Shown piece by piece: positions 36,980 through 46,704 of a stretch of 64,000 nucleotides of DNA; within the stretch, counting starts at the first letter, position 1, and each line of letters begins with the position of its first letter. The notes beneath the pieces are model-generated. The model was given only the letters and a program-made list of their open reading frames with translations. It ran no database searches and had not been told where the DNA came from. A program made the translations under genes and the position numbers. This DNA comes from Limimaricola hongkongensis DSM 17492. GTDB taxonomy: Bacteria > Pseudomonadota > Alphaproteobacteria > Rhodobacterales > Rhodobacteraceae. The stretch lies in NCBI RefSeq assembly GCF_000600975.2, contig NZ_KK088653.1, forward strand, positions 620,501 through 684,500, read 5' to 3'.

Positions 36980-38656
36980 ATGGCGCAAAAGACCGACATC
37001 GAGATCGCCCGCGCGGCGGACAAGCTGCCGATCCGCGAAATCGGCGCGAGGCTCGGCATCGACGAGGCCGACCTGCTGCCCTATGGCCATGACAAGGCCA
37101 AGATTTCGCAGCGCTTCATCGACAGCCTCAAGGGCCGCCCCGATGGCAAGCTGATCCTCGTCACCGCGATCAACCCGACGCCCGCGGGCGAGGGCAAGAC
37201 CACCACCACCGTCGGGCTTGGCGACGCGATCAACCGGATCGGCCGCCGCGCCGCGATCTGCATCCGCGAAGCTTCGCTCGGGCCGAATTTCGGCATGAAG
37301 GGCGGGGCGGCGGGCGGCGGCTATGCGCAGATCGTGCCGATGGAGGACATGAACCTTCATTTCACCGGCGATTTCCACGCGATCACGGCGGCGCACAACC
37401 TGCTCGCGGCGATGATCGACAACCACATCTACTGGGGCAACGCGCTGGAGATCGACACGCGCCGCATCGTCTGGCGCCGGGTGATGGACATGAACGACCG
37501 GGCGCTGCGGCAGATCACGGCAAGCCTTGGCGGCGTCATGAACGGCTTTCCGCGCGAGGCGGGCTTCGACATCACCGTGGCGTCCGAGGTCATGGCGATC
37601 CTGTGCCTCGCCACCGACCTGACCGATCTGCAAAACCGGCTCGGCGACATGATCGTGGCCTACAGGCGCGACAAGACGCCGGTCTTCGCGCGTGATCTCG
37701 ACGCCGATGGGGCGATGACGGTGCTGTTGCGCGACGCGATGCAGCCCAATCTCGTGCAGACGCTGGAGAACAATCCCGCCTTCGTGCATGGCGGACCGTT
37801 TGCCAACATCGCGCATGGCTGCAATTCGGTGATCGCGACGCGGACGGCGCTCAAGCTGGCCGATTTCGTGGTGACGGAGGCCGGATTCGGCGCCGATCTC
37901 GGGGCCGAGAAGTTCTTCGACATCAAGTGCCGCAAGGCCGGGCTGCATCCCGACGCGGTGGTGTTGGTGGCGACGATCCGGGCGCTCAAGATGAATGGCG
38001 GCGTGGCCAAGGAGGATCTGGCCCGCGCCGATCCCGAGGCCGTGGCGCGCGGCTGCGCCAATCTCGGGCGGCATCTTTCCAATCTCAAGGGGTTCGGCGT
38101 GCCGGTGGTCGTTGCCATCAACCATTTCGAGGGCGATGGCGATGCCGAGACCGCGGTTGTCACGGATTACGTCCGGCAACACGGCGCCGAGGCGGTGCTG
38201 TGCCGTCACTGGGCCGAGGGCGGCAAGGGGGCCGAGGCGCTGGCCGAGCGGGTCGTGGCGCTCGCCGAAAGCGGCGCGTCGTCTTTCGCGCCGCTTTACG
38301 AGGAGCAGATGGGGCTGTTCGACAAGATCGACACCATCGCGCGGCGCATCTACCATGCCGATCAGGCCATCGCCGATGCGAAGATCCGCGACCAGCTCCA
38401 CGCCTGGGAGGCGCAGGGCTATGGCCACCTGCCGGTCTGCATGGCCAAGACGCAGTATTCCTTCACCACCGACCCGACCCGGCGCGGCGCGCCGACAGGG
38501 CATGACGTGCCGGTGCGCGAGGTGCGGCTGTCGGCGGGGGCGGGCTTCGTCGTCGCGGTCTGCGGCGAGATCATGACCATGCCCGGCCTGCCGAGCCGCC
38601 CCGCCGCCGAGAAGATCCGCCTGAGCGAGACCGGCCATGTGGAGGGCCTGTTCTAG
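36980..38656 (+). CDS. fhs: Formate-tetrahydrofolate ligase
   Basis: It makes 10-formyl-THF from formate, THF and ATP. The 558-residue protein has the P-loop [36 protein letters not shown] conserved stretch, and [14 protein letters not shown]. It is the first of three genes, with a chorismate mutase and folD, for one-carbon metabolism. In Rhodobacterales such genes support oxidation of methylated compounds or C1 supply. Confidence 0.97.
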   Translation: MAQKTDIEIARAADKLPIREIGARLGIDEADLLPYGHDKAKISQRFIDSLKGRPDGKLILVTAINPTPAGEGKTTTTVGLGDAINRIGRRAAICIREASLGPNFGMKGGAAGGGYAQIVPMEDMNLHFTGDFHAITAAHNLLAAMIDNHIYWGNALEIDTRRIVWRRVMDMNDRALRQITASLGGVMNGFPREAGFDITVASEVMAILCLATDLTDLQNRLGDMIVAYRRDKTPVFARDLDADGAMTVLLRDAMQPNLVQTLENNPAFVHGGPFANIAHGCNSVIATRTALKLADFVVTEAGFGADLGAEKFFDIKCRKAGLHPDAVVLVATIRALKMNGGVAKEDLARADPEAVARGCANLGRHLSNLKGFGVPVVVAINHFEGDGDAETAVVTDYVRQHGAEAVLCRHWAEGGKGAEALAERVVALAESGASSFAPLYEEQMGLFDKIDTIARRIYHADQAIADAKIRDQLHAWEAQGYGHLPVCMAKTQYSFTTDPTRRGAPTGHDVPVREVRLSAGAGFVVAVCGEIMTMPGLPSRPAAEKIRLSETGHVEGLF

Positions 38657-38706
38657 CCCGCCATCCTGTGGGAAAAGGCTTTCGAAAAGCTTTCGGAGGA
38701 CTTCGG

Positions 38707-39012
38707 ATGACGGCAGCGGCCGAAATCGGTGACATGACGGCGCTCAGGCGCGAGATCGACGCGATCGACGCGGACCTGGTGCGGCTCCTGGCCCGGCGCG
38801 CCTCGATGATCGAACGCGCGATCGAGCTGAAGCCGGGCGAGGGGATGCCCGCGCGGATCGAGACTCGGGTGCGGGACGTGCTCGACAAGGTGATCGCCCG
38901 CGCCCATGCCGAGGGGCTCGACCCCGGTCTCGCCGAGCGGCTGTGGCGTGAGATGATGGAGCATTTCATCGCGCGCGAAGAAGAGGTTCTGGGCAAGGGA
39001 GACGTGGCATGA
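38707..39012 (+). CDS. Chorismate mutase (AroQ class)
   Basis: The 101-residue all-helical protein has the AroQ pattern: [30 protein letters not shown], with the catalytic Arg residues and Lys placed as in PheA-type mutases. It converts chorismate to prephenate. It could instead be an isochorismate pyruvate-lyase-like relative, which shares the fold. GGAGG precedes ATG 38707, and the stop overlaps folD by 4 bases, so it is coupled to the folate genes rather than to aromatic amino acid genes. Confidence 0.87.
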   Translation: MTAAAEIGDMTALRREIDAIDADLVRLLARRASMIERAIELKPGEGMPARIETRVRDVLDKVIARAHAEGLDPGLAERLWREMMEHFIAREEEVLGKGDVA

Positions 39013-39902
39013 GCGCGACGATCATCGACGGCAAGGCGTTTTCCGCCAAGATCCGGGGCCGCGTGGCCGAAGAGGTCGCGGCGCTGAAGCGCGACCACGG
39101 CCTCGTCCCCGGTCTTGCCGTGGTGCTGGTCGGGGCCGATCCGGCCTCCGAGGTCTATGTGCGCTCCAAGGGCCGCAAGACGGTCGAGGCGGGAATGGAG
39201 AGTTTCGAGCATCGCCTGCCCGCCGAGACGACAGAGGCCGATCTGCTGGCGCTGGTCGAAAAGCTCAACACCGATCCTGCGGTGCACGGCATCCTCGTGC
39301 AGCTGCCGCTGCCGAAACACATGAATGCCGACGCGGTCATCAACGCCATCGACCCGGCCAAGGACGTGGACGGGTTTCACATCTCGAATGTCGGCCTGCT
39401 GGGCACCGGGCAGAAGGCGATGGTGCCCTGCACGCCGCTGGGCTGCCTGATGATGCTGCGCGACCATCTGGGCGACATGTCCGGCAAGGAGGCGGTGGTG
39501 ATCGGCCGCTCCAACATCGTGGGCAAGCCAATGGCGCACCTGCTCCTGGGCGAAAGCTGCACGGTGAGCATCGCGCATAGCCGCACCAAGGACATCGAAG
39601 AGGTGGTGCGCCGCGCCGACATCGTGATCGCGGCGGTGGGGCGGCCCGGCATGGTCAAGGGGGCGTGGATCAAGCCCGGCGCCACGGTGATCGACGTGGG
39701 CATCAACCGGATCGATGCGGGCGACGGCAAGACGCGGCTGGTCGGCGACGTCGATTTCGACGAGGCGCGCGAGGTCGCGGGCGCGATCACGCCGGTGCCG
39801 GGCGGCGTCGGGCCGATGACCATCGCCTGCCTTCTGGCCAACACGGTGACCGCTGCCTGCCGGGCCAACGGGCTGCCCGAGCCCGAGGGGCTCACGGTCT
39901 AG
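39009..39902 (+). CDS. folD: Methylenetetrahydrofolate dehydrogenase / cyclohydrolase
   Basis: This bifunctional enzyme interconverts 5,10-methylene-, methenyl- and 10-formyl-THF. The 297-residue protein has the catalytic Lys in [14 protein letters not shown], the [10 protein letters not shown] motif, the NADP-binding [16 protein letters not shown] and [16 protein letters not shown]. Its stop TAG shares bases with the stop of convergent pdeM within CTAG (39899-39902). Confidence 0.97.
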   Translation: MSATIIDGKAFSAKIRGRVAEEVAALKRDHGLVPGLAVVLVGADPASEVYVRSKGRKTVEAGMESFEHRLPAETTEADLLALVEKLNTDPAVHGILVQLPLPKHMNADAVINAIDPAKDVDGFHISNVGLLGTGQKAMVPCTPLGCLMMLRDHLGDMSGKEAVVIGRSNIVGKPMAHLLLGESCTVSIAHSRTKDIEEVVRRADIVIAAVGRPGMVKGAWIKPGATVIDVGINRIDAGDGKTRLVGDVDFDEAREVAGAITPVPGGVGPMTIACLLANTVTAACRANGLPEPEGLTV

Positions 39903-40585
39903 AACCGCTTGCGGCCCCGCCCCGCGCCGCCGCGCGCGGGGTAGGGGACGAGCAGCGGCTTCGTCCCCGTCAGTACCGCGAAGGCCGGGCTGCCGATCAG
40001 CGCGCGCAGTTCCGGCGCGGTGGCAGGCATGCCGCCGGTATAGGCGCCATAGGCGGGCAGGATCATCCGGTCGGTGTCGAACAGAAGGCAGGGTGTGGTG
40101 CCGCGGCCTTGCAGGCCGAGCTTGGGGTGATAATGACCCGACAGCTCGCCGCGCGCGCCCGGAGCCGCGATGTGGCGAAAGGTCAGGGGGCCGATTTTCA
40201 GCTCGGCGTGATGCTCGCCGGGCAGCCCCGCAGGGCCGGGATCGTGGTTGCCTTCGACCCAGTGCCAGCCGCGCGCTTCGATCAACGATACGAGCCGCGC
40301 GCGATCCTGCGCGCAGAGCCCCGCCGCCGCATCCAGATCGTCGAAGCTGTCGCCCAAGCACAGCACGGAGCCCGCGCCGGTCGCGTCGAGATCCGCGGCC
40401 AGCCGCTCCAGCGTCGCGCGGGTTTCATAGGGCGGCAGCATGGCGCCCTGCCTGCGCGCGATGCGCTCGGATTTGCCCAAATGCAGGTCCGACACGATCA
40501 ACAGGTCGCGCGCAGGCCAGTGCAACGCGCCGGAGCCCAGCGCGCAGAGCGTTTCGCCTCGGAAGGGGATGTCGAGTCCGTTCAT
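39899..40585 (-). CDS. pdeM: Ligase-associated DNA damage response endonuclease PdeM
   Basis: This 228-residue calcineurin-like metallophosphoesterase has its metal motifs visible: [18 protein letters not shown] and GHYHPK. PdeM proteins accompany an Lhr-like helicase, and usually an ATP-dependent DNA ligase and exonuclease, in a DNA-damage cluster. Here only the helicase is adjacent, with 49 bases between the genes. I start at ATG 40585 ([11 protein letters not shown]). A longer start would overlap the helicase stop. Confidence 0.88.
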   Translation of the reverse strand: MNGLDIPFRGETLCALGSGALHWPARDLLIVSDLHLGKSERIARRQGAMLPPYETRATLERLAADLDATGAGSVLCLGDSFDDLDAAAGLCAQDRARLVSLIEARGWHWVEGNHDPGPAGLPGEHHAELKIGPLTFRHIAAPGARGELSGHYHPKLGLQGRGTTPCLLFDTDRMILPAYGAYTGGMPATAPELRALIGSPAFAVLTGTKPLLVPYPARGGAGRGRKRF

Positions 40586-40634
40586 GGAACGGTCCCATGC
40601 CCGCGCGACACGGCACGCGCAAGCGTCCCGGCGC

Positions 40635-43076
40635 TCACACCCCTGCGACGGTCGGCGCGCCAAAGGCCGCGAGGCCCGATTCCGTCAGCAGCCGCGCCGC
40701 TTCCTGCTCGGCCAGCCTTTCGCGCCCGGCACCCGCCACCGGCACCCGGTCGCGCTCCAGCAGCATCGCGGCGGCGAGCGGGGTGGGACGCGTGGCGCGC
40801 ACCAGATCGACCCGGCCCTTGGTGCGCTCCAGCATCTCCTCGACACGAGCGAAATCCACCAGCCCACGCATCGCCTGTTCGCGCGTCACCCGCAGGATCA
40901 GGTGATCGGGGTCGTATTTCGCCAGCGTGTCGTAGAGGATGTCCGACGAAAAGGTCGCCTGCCGGCCGGTCTTGCGCATCTGCGGCAGGTTCTTTTCGAT
41001 CAGCCCGGCGATGCTCGCCACACCCCGAAAGCTCCGCTTCATCACCGCGTTGGAGGTGAGCCAGCCCTCCAGCCCGTCGCGCAGCTCGTCCGCCTCGAAC
41101 AGCGGCGCAGGATCGCTCAGCTCGTCGAGCCCCCAGATCAGCGTCGCGTAATCGGTGGCGACGAAGCCCAGCGGGTGCAGGCCCAGCACCTCCATCCGCC
41201 GGGTCAGCAACAGGCCCAGCGTCTGCTGCGCGTTGCGGCCCGCGAAGGTGTGAAAGCAGGCGTGGTGCCGGTCGTCATGCGCAAAGGTCTCGACGAGGAT
41301 GCGGCCGCGTTCGGGCATTTTCGACACCTCGCGCTGAAGATGCAGCCAATCGCGCGTGTGGCGCGGCAGCTCGGGCCAATCCGGGCGTTGCAGATCGTCG
41401 AGAATGCGTTCGGCGAGCCGGGCCGAGGTCGGCATCTTCGCCCCGGCATAGGTGGCGATGCGCGGCACCCGGTCGGGGCGGGGGCTGACCTCCACCGTCA
41501 TTTCGCGCAAAGATTCGTAGCGCACCACCTGTCCGCCGATCAGGAACGTGTCGCCCGGCGTCAGCGATGCGGCAAAGCCCTCCTCGACCTCGCCCAAAGA
41601 CCGCCCGCCGCGTCCGCGCATCCGCACCTTGAGCATGTCGGCGTCCTGGATCGTGCCGATATTCATGCGGATGCGTAAGCTGGAGCGCGGATCGCGCAGC
41701 TGCCACAGCCCGTCGGGGCGTTTCAGCAGGCGTTTCCACTTGTCATAGGCCCTGAGCGCGTAGCCGCCCGTCGCCACGAAATCGAGGCAATCGTCGAACT
41801 GCGCCCGGCTGATCCCGGCATAGGCGCCGACGCCTCGAACCTCCGAAAACAGCGCGTCCTCGTCGAAGGGCCCGGCGCAGGCGGTGATCATGATGTGCTG
41901 GCACAGCACGTCGAGCGGGCCGGGGCCCTTGGGGGTGCCGTCCAGCTCATGCGCGCGCGCGGCCTCCAGAGCGGCCATGCATTCGACCACCTCGAAGCGG
42001 TTGGCGGGGACCAGCAGCGCCTTGGAGGGCGCGTTGTAGCGGTGATTGGCCCGGCCGATGCGCTGCACGAGGCGTTTGACGTTCTTGGGTGCGCCGATCT
42101 GGATCACGAGGTCGACGTCGCCCCAGTCTATGCCGAGATCGAGGCTGCCGGTGCAGACGATGGCGCGCAGATCGCCCGCGACCATCGCCGCCTCGACATT
42201 GGCGCGCACCTCGCGCGACAGGCTGCCGTGATGGATGCCGATCGGCAGGTCGTCGTCGTTTGCGAGCCACAGCTTGTGAAAGAAGATCTCGGCCTGCGCG
42301 CGGGTGTTGTGAAAGATCAGCGTGGTCTTGTGCCGCTTCACCTGATCGAGCACCTCGCGCACGGCATAGCCACCACCCGCGCCCGCCCATGGTGGCGGGG
42401 CTTGGGTGTGCAGCATCGAGATGTCGGGATCGGGGCCGGGATCGGCCTCGATGATCTCGCAGGGCTCGGGGTGTTTCGCGAGCTGCGCGGCGAGCGCCGC
42501 GGGGTCATCCACCGTGGCCGAAAGCCCGACCCGGCGCAGACCGGGCGCGAGCCGCTCCAGCCGCCCGAGCGTCAGCATCAGCTGGTCGCCGCGCTTGCCT
42601 TCGGCCAGCGCGTGGATCTCGTCGACCACGATGCGCTTCAGCCCCGCGAAGATGCGCGGCGCGTCTTCGTAGGAGATCATCAAGGCGAGGCTTTCGGGCG
42701 TGGTCAGCAGGATATGCGGCGGGTCGGCGCGCTGGCGCTTCTTGGCGGTCTGCCTGGTGTCGCCGGTGCGGTCCTCGATGCGGATCGGCAGGCCCATCTC
42801 CTCGACCGGGATGGTGAGGTTGCGCCGGATGTCGGTGGCCAGCGCCTTGAGCGGTGAAACATAGAGCGTGTGCAGCCCCTCATGCGCCCCGTCGGCCAGC
42901 TCCGCGAGGCTGGGCAGGAACCCGGCCAGCGTCTTGCCGCCGCCGGTGGGCGCGATGAGCATGAGCGCGGGCGCGCCCGAGCGGGTCAGCATCTCGCGCT
43001 GATGCGGGTGGATGCGCCAGCCGCGCGTGGCGAACCAGTCTTCGAAGGCGGGGGGCAGGGCGGTCATCCGTTCCAT
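40635..43076 (-). CDS. Ligase-associated DNA damage response DEXH box helicase (Lhr-like)
   Basis: This 813-residue superfamily 2 helicase has motif I APTGGGKTLAG, motif II DEIHAL, TTPESLA, LSATVDDP, and the motif VI segment QRIGRANHRYN, followed by Lhr-core C-terminal domains. Proteins of this family unwind 3'-tailed DNA or RNA-DNA hybrids and act with PdeM in repair. Two start codons are possible (43076 and 43067, MTALPP), and neither has a strong ribosome site. It is likely co-transcribed with pdeM. Confidence 0.93.
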   Translation of the reverse strand: MERMTALPPAFEDWFATRGWRIHPHQREMLTRSGAPALMLIAPTGGGKTLAGFLPSLAELADGAHEGLHTLYVSPLKALATDIRRNLTIPVEEMGLPIRIEDRTGDTRQTAKKRQRADPPHILLTTPESLALMISYEDAPRIFAGLKRIVVDEIHALAEGKRGDQLMLTLGRLERLAPGLRRVGLSATVDDPAALAAQLAKHPEPCEIIEADPGPDPDISMLHTQAPPPWAGAGGGYAVREVLDQVKRHKTTLIFHNTRAQAEIFFHKLWLANDDDLPIGIHHGSLSREVRANVEAAMVAGDLRAIVCTGSLDLGIDWGDVDLVIQIGAPKNVKRLVQRIGRANHRYNAPSKALLVPANRFEVVECMAALEAARAHELDGTPKGPGPLDVLCQHIMITACAGPFDEDALFSEVRGVGAYAGISRAQFDDCLDFVATGGYALRAYDKWKRLLKRPDGLWQLRDPRSSLRIRMNIGTIQDADMLKVRMRGRGGRSLGEVEEGFAASLTPGDTFLIGGQVVRYESLREMTVEVSPRPDRVPRIATYAGAKMPTSARLAERILDDLQRPDWPELPRHTRDWLHLQREVSKMPERGRILVETFAHDDRHHACFHTFAGRNAQQTLGLLLTRRMEVLGLHPLGFVATDYATLIWGLDELSDPAPLFEADELRDGLEGWLTSNAVMKRSFRGVASIAGLIEKNLPQMRKTGRQATFSSDILYDTLAKYDPDHLILRVTREQAMRGLVDFARVEEMLERTKGRVDLVRATRPTPLAAAMLLERDRVPVAGAGRERLAEQEAARLLTESGLAAFGAPTVAGV

Positions 43077-43098
43077 CTAGGGCGGGCGCGCCCCGCTT

Positions 43099-43704
43099 TC
43101 AAAGCGCGGCGAGCGTCTGCGCCAGATCGTCGCGCAGATCGGCGATGCGATCGCCGAGATCCTCCTCGTCGCGCGTGGCGCCGCTTTCCGACCAATGCGA
43201 GAACCGCTCCAGAAGCGGCAGCAGCGTTTCACGCTCCTCGGAGGTCCAGTCCGACAGGAAACCGCCCAGAAGCAGGAACTTGTAGCGCCGCACCGCTTCG
43301 ACGATGGCGCGACCGCTGGCGGTCAGCGCGACGATGGTGCGCCGGGCATCCGACTGGCTCGCCGCGCGTTCGGCAAAGCCGCGCGCGATCAGGTCCGACA
43401 CGATGCGGCTGGCGCGCGACGGATCGATGTTGAGCCGCTGCGCCACGGTCGAAACCATGGTCTCGTCCTCGGGGTCGTCGCCGAATTCGTTGGCCGGCGC
43501 ACGGATCGCGATCATCACGTCGAGCTGTGCAAGATCGAGCGGCAGGCCCAGCTCGGCCAGCGCCCGGTGCCCCAGCTCGCGGGTGCGCACCCGCCTGCGC
43601 CAGCGCTGCAGCACCGCGTCGAAGGCCAGCGCCGCGCGCGTGACCTCCGGGTCGATCCCCGCCCGCGCCATGTCCCCGATCAGTTTCTCGTCGCGTTCGG
43701 CCAT
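43099..43704 (-). CDS. MarR family transcriptional regulator
   Basis: This 201-residue winged-helix regulator has its recognition region as VSTVAQRLNIDPSRASRIVSDLIARGFAERAASQSDARRTIVALTASG, with the wing in DARRT. It is longer than typical MarR proteins (about 150) because of N- and C-terminal helical extensions. It is upstream of the helicase on the same strand with 22 bases between, so it may control itself and the repair pair. The ligand is unknown. Confidence 0.9.
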   Translation of the reverse strand: MAERDEKLIGDMARAGIDPEVTRAALAFDAVLQRWRRRVRTRELGHRALAELGLPLDLAQLDVMIAIRAPANEFGDDPEDETMVSTVAQRLNIDPSRASRIVSDLIARGFAERAASQSDARRTIVALTASGRAIVEAVRRYKFLLLGGFLSDWTSEERETLLPLLERFSHWSESGATRDEEDLGDRIADLRDDLAQTLAAL

Positions 43705-43841
43705 TCCCTGCCCTTCCGATCCGGGTGCCGTCCGCGGGCATCCGTCGTCATCAATCCATCCGGGTGCCTTTTGCGCCCGTCATGACCTGATAACCCGGAG
43801 CCGCGTCAAACCGCCACCACCGATGGGCGGATGGCTGGGAA

Positions 43842-45155
43842 TCAGTGCGCGACCACGCCGTCGCGCACGAACATGTTGTCCCATGCCCGGTCGATCAGCT
43901 CAGGCGTCATCTGGTAGGGAATGCCCTCGAATTCGCAGATCGAGATGACCTGGTCGATCAGGAACACCGGCTGGTAGTTGGCATAGACGTTGCCGATGGT
44001 CGGATACTTGACCCTGAGCAGGTGAAGCAGCGCCGCCTGATCGAGCGGCATCTTCCTCTTGCGCGCCACCAGCGCGAAGATCTTGAGGAAATCGTCCTGG
44101 TTCGGGCCATCGATGCGGATCTTGTAGAAGATCCGCCTCAGCGCCGCCTGGTCGAAGATCTCGTTGGGGTGGAAGTTGGTGGAGAAGATCACCAGCGTGT
44201 CGAAGGGCACCTCGAACTTCTCGCCCGATTGCAGCGCGAGGATGTCGCGGTCCTCCTCCAGCGGCACGATCCAGCGGTTCACGAGCTTTTGCGGCGGCTC
44301 GGCCTGCCGCCCGAGATCGTCGACGATGAAGATGCCGCCCGTCGCCTTGAGCTGCAGCGGCGCCTGATAGGTGCGCGCGACGGGGTTGTAGACGAGATCG
44401 AGCATGTCGAGCGACAGCTCGCCGCCGGTGACGACGGTGGGGCGTTCGCAGCGCACGTAGCGGGCGTCGAAGCGCGTGGCCGAGCGGCGCAGCGCGCCGG
44501 GGTCCTCGGGCGCGTCCTCGATGCTGGCATGGATGACCGGGTCGTAGACGGTGATGACCTGACCGCCATATTCGAGCGCGCGCGGCACGTAGACCAGGTC
44601 GCCCAGCGCGTCGCGGATGCCGTTGGAGATCGAGGATTTGCCGTTGCCGGGCGGGCCGTACATCAGGATCGAGCGGCCCGCGCCGATGGCGGGGCCGAGC
44701 TGACCCAGAAGCCGCGGCGGCAGCACCAGATGCCCCATCGCCGCCTGCAGCCGGTCGCGCGTCAGGGTCAGGTTGCGCACCGATTGCCGTGCCACCTGTT
44801 CGCGGTAGGCCGCGAGCGGCACCGGCATGGCGCCGAAATATTCCGACTGCGCCAGCGCGTCGAGCGCCCGCGCCCGGCCCGCATCGGTCAGCTGGTAGGG
44901 CATCTCCGCCGCGCCGCCGCCCGCCGAATTCAGCGTGCCCATCGCCTCGATCAGCTTCTGGCCGCGCAAGAGGTCGACCAGCTCCTGCGTGACGTTGATC
45001 GGCAGGCAGACCGCCTGCGCGATTTCGCTCACGAAGCGGGCGTTCATGCGAAAGATCGTCTTGAGCGCGATGTCGCGCATCATCACCGGGGGCAGACCCG
45101 TCGCATCGAGGCCGCGCGGCACCTGCGGCGCCGCCGCGCCGATCTGCATGTTCAT
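43842..45155 (-). CDS. AAA ATPase with N-terminal helical/HTH region, Tad-locus associated
   Basis: The 437-residue cytoplasmic ATPase has residues about 15-130 that resemble winged-helix modules (VSEIAQAVCLPINVTQELVDLLRGQKLIEAMG). The ATPase core has Walker A YGPPGNGKSS and Walker B GIFIVDDLG, with a sensor-like FSTNFHP. Homologues recur in Rhodobacterales, but I know of no assigned function. It lies at the downstream end of the Tad genes, 115 bases after the TPR gene, so involvement in pilus control is inference. The start could be 45173 (MAGALS) rather than 45155 (MNMQIG). Confidence 0.8.
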   Translation of the reverse strand: MNMQIGAAAPQVPRGLDATGLPPVMMRDIALKTIFRMNARFVSEIAQAVCLPINVTQELVDLLRGQKLIEAMGTLNSAGGGAAEMPYQLTDAGRARALDALAQSEYFGAMPVPLAAYREQVARQSVRNLTLTRDRLQAAMGHLVLPPRLLGQLGPAIGAGRSILMYGPPGNGKSSISNGIRDALGDLVYVPRALEYGGQVITVYDPVIHASIEDAPEDPGALRRSATRFDARYVRCERPTVVTGGELSLDMLDLVYNPVARTYQAPLQLKATGGIFIVDDLGRQAEPPQKLVNRWIVPLEEDRDILALQSGEKFEVPFDTLVIFSTNFHPNEIFDQAALRRIFYKIRIDGPNQDDFLKIFALVARKRKMPLDQAALLHLLRVKYPTIGNVYANYQPVFLIDQVISICEFEGIPYQMTPELIDRAWDNMFVRDGVVAH

Positions 45156-45270
45156 GGATAACGCCCCCGCCATTGCCGCCGGTCGCCCGGCCCCGTCGGG
45201 CCAGGGTGGCGCGCGATTGTGGCAGCAGCGGGGAAGCTCTCCGGCGCGAGTTGGCCCTCTGTCGGCCGGT

Positions 45271-46110
45271 TCAGGCCGAAAGCGCGCGCAGCGCGCGGGC
45301 GGCTTCCTCGAAATGCTGCGGATGGGTGTCGACCGCGTCGCGCAAAAGCCCTTCGCCGATCTTCACGTCGCTTTGCTTGATCGCGGTGAGCGCCAGCGTG
45401 TAGAGCAGTTTCGCCCGCTCTGTCTGGGTCAATGGCAGGACCGGCAGGTCGTAATTGCGCTGCGCCCCGCGCGCCAGAACGAGGTTGTTCTTGGCGGTGA
45501 ACAGCCCCGGCTCCTGCCGAAGCGCATCGGTGAACAGCCGCTCGGCGGCGCGGTAATCGCCGCGGGTCAGCTTGGAATAGCCCCAGTTGTTGAGCACGCC
45601 CGCAGGCGTCGTGGTCAGCCCCGCGGCGGTTTCGTAAAAACTGTCGGCGCGGGTCCATTCCTCGTTGCTGTCGGCGACCATCGCCTCGAGACGGTAGCGC
45701 TGGAACGTCTCGAAGGTCGGCGGGATGGCATCGAGTACGCGCTCGGCCTCGTCCCAGTCATTGGTGCGGATCAGCGCATCGGCCAGCTCCACCCGGTCGG
45801 CGGGGCCCGCCTCGGGATGCGCCGTCACCTCGCGCCAGGCCGCGACGCCTTCCGCGCCGCGCTTGGCGCGCACCAGCGATGTGGCAAGCCCGCGCTTGGG
45901 CGCGATGGCGCCCGGCTCGGCGGTGGCGAGGCGCTGGAAATAGGCGATGCTCTCGCCGGGCTCGGCCACGGTGAGCATGATCTGGTTGAGATCGGCATCG
46001 CGCGCCTCGCGCAGATCCTCGACCGCGCGCGACACCTGCCCGTCGGACGCGCCGCAGCCCGCGAGGGCCAGCGCCGCGAGCAGCGCGCAACAGCGGAGGG
46101 GAAGGCGCAT
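45271..46110 (-). CDS. TPR-repeat lipoprotein of the Tad cluster
   Basis: This 279-residue predicted lipoprotein (lipobox LAGC, Cys19) has helical TPR-like repeats (VAAWREVTAHPEAGPADRVELADAL, GVLNNWGYSKLTRGDYRAAERLFTDAL, AKLLYTLALTAIKQSDVKIGEGLL). TadD of other systems is a TPR lipoprotein needed for pilus secretion, and this gene and its neighbour both qualify. It is probably in the outer-membrane inner leaflet. It starts at ATG 46110, 26 bases after the previous gene. Confidence 0.85.
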   Translation of the reverse strand: MRLPLRCCALLAALALAGCGASDGQVSRAVEDLREARDADLNQIMLTVAEPGESIAYFQRLATAEPGAIAPKRGLATSLVRAKRGAEGVAAWREVTAHPEAGPADRVELADALIRTNDWDEAERVLDAIPPTFETFQRYRLEAMVADSNEEWTRADSFYETAAGLTTTPAGVLNNWGYSKLTRGDYRAAERLFTDALRQEPGLFTAKNNLVLARGAQRNYDLPVLPLTQTERAKLLYTLALTAIKQSDVKIGEGLLRDAVDTHPQHFEEAARALRALSA

Positions 46111-46136
46111 AAGCGCGTCCTTTCTGCTCGATATCC

Positions 46137-46694
46137 TCACAGCGCGGACAGGATCGCGTATTGGCCCGATCCGCGCCGCACCAGCTGGAACTCTTGGGTT
46201 TCCTGATCGGGACCATAAAGCGCGCCGTCGCGCTTGGCGAGGGCACGGCGCAGGTTGTCGCGCACCATGGCATCGCTGCCATTCACCAGCGCAAAGGCGC
46301 GGCGAAAGCTTTCGGCCGCCTCGGCGGTGCGGCCGGTTTCCATCAGCACCACGCCGAGATTGTTCCACGCCGGGGCAAAGCTTTCGTCCGCCTCGATGGC
46401 GCGGCGCAAAAGCCGTTCCGCCTGACCCAGACGGCCCAGCCGCAGATTGGCCGATCCCATGGCCGACAGCGTGTCGATATCGGGCCCCCTGAGGCCCGCC
46501 GCACGGCCATAGGCGGCCAGCGCCAGCTCGGGCTGGTTCGCGGCCATCAACCGGTGACCGACGATCAGCCCGTCGACATCCGGCGCACCGGACGGGCCGG
46601 GCGCATAGACCCCGCCCGCGGGCGCGGACAGCCCGCCCGCATCCGAGCAGGCGGCCAGAAGGGCGATCAGGGCAAGGCAGGCCGTCGGTCTCAT
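46137..46694 (-). CDS. tadD: TPR-repeat lipoprotein, TadD-like
   Basis: This 185-residue lipoprotein (lipobox LLAAC, Cys16) has three TPR units between about 55 and 150 (ELALAAYGRAAGLRGPDIDTLSAMGSANL, LGQAERLLRRAIEADESFAPAWNNLGVVL, RTAEAAESFRRAFAL). It likely acts as pilotin or assembly factor for the secretin CpaC. It follows tadC by 10 bases. Whether this or the next TPR gene is the true TadD equivalent cannot be settled from sequence. Confidence 0.85.
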   Translation of the reverse strand: MRPTACLALIALLAACSDAGGLSAPAGGVYAPGPSGAPDVDGLIVGHRLMAANQPELALAAYGRAAGLRGPDIDTLSAMGSANLRLGRLGQAERLLRRAIEADESFAPAWNNLGVVLMETGRTAEAAESFRRAFALVNGSDAMVRDNLRRALAKRDGALYGPDQETQEFQLVRRGSGQYAILSAL

Positions 46695-46704
46695 GCGTGC
46701 AGGA

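Noticed and set aside
43811..43830. CCGCC/GGCGG hairpin downstream of the Tad-associated ATPase as a terminator
   Set aside because: The stem is only 5 bp with a short AAA/TTT, so it is too weak to list.
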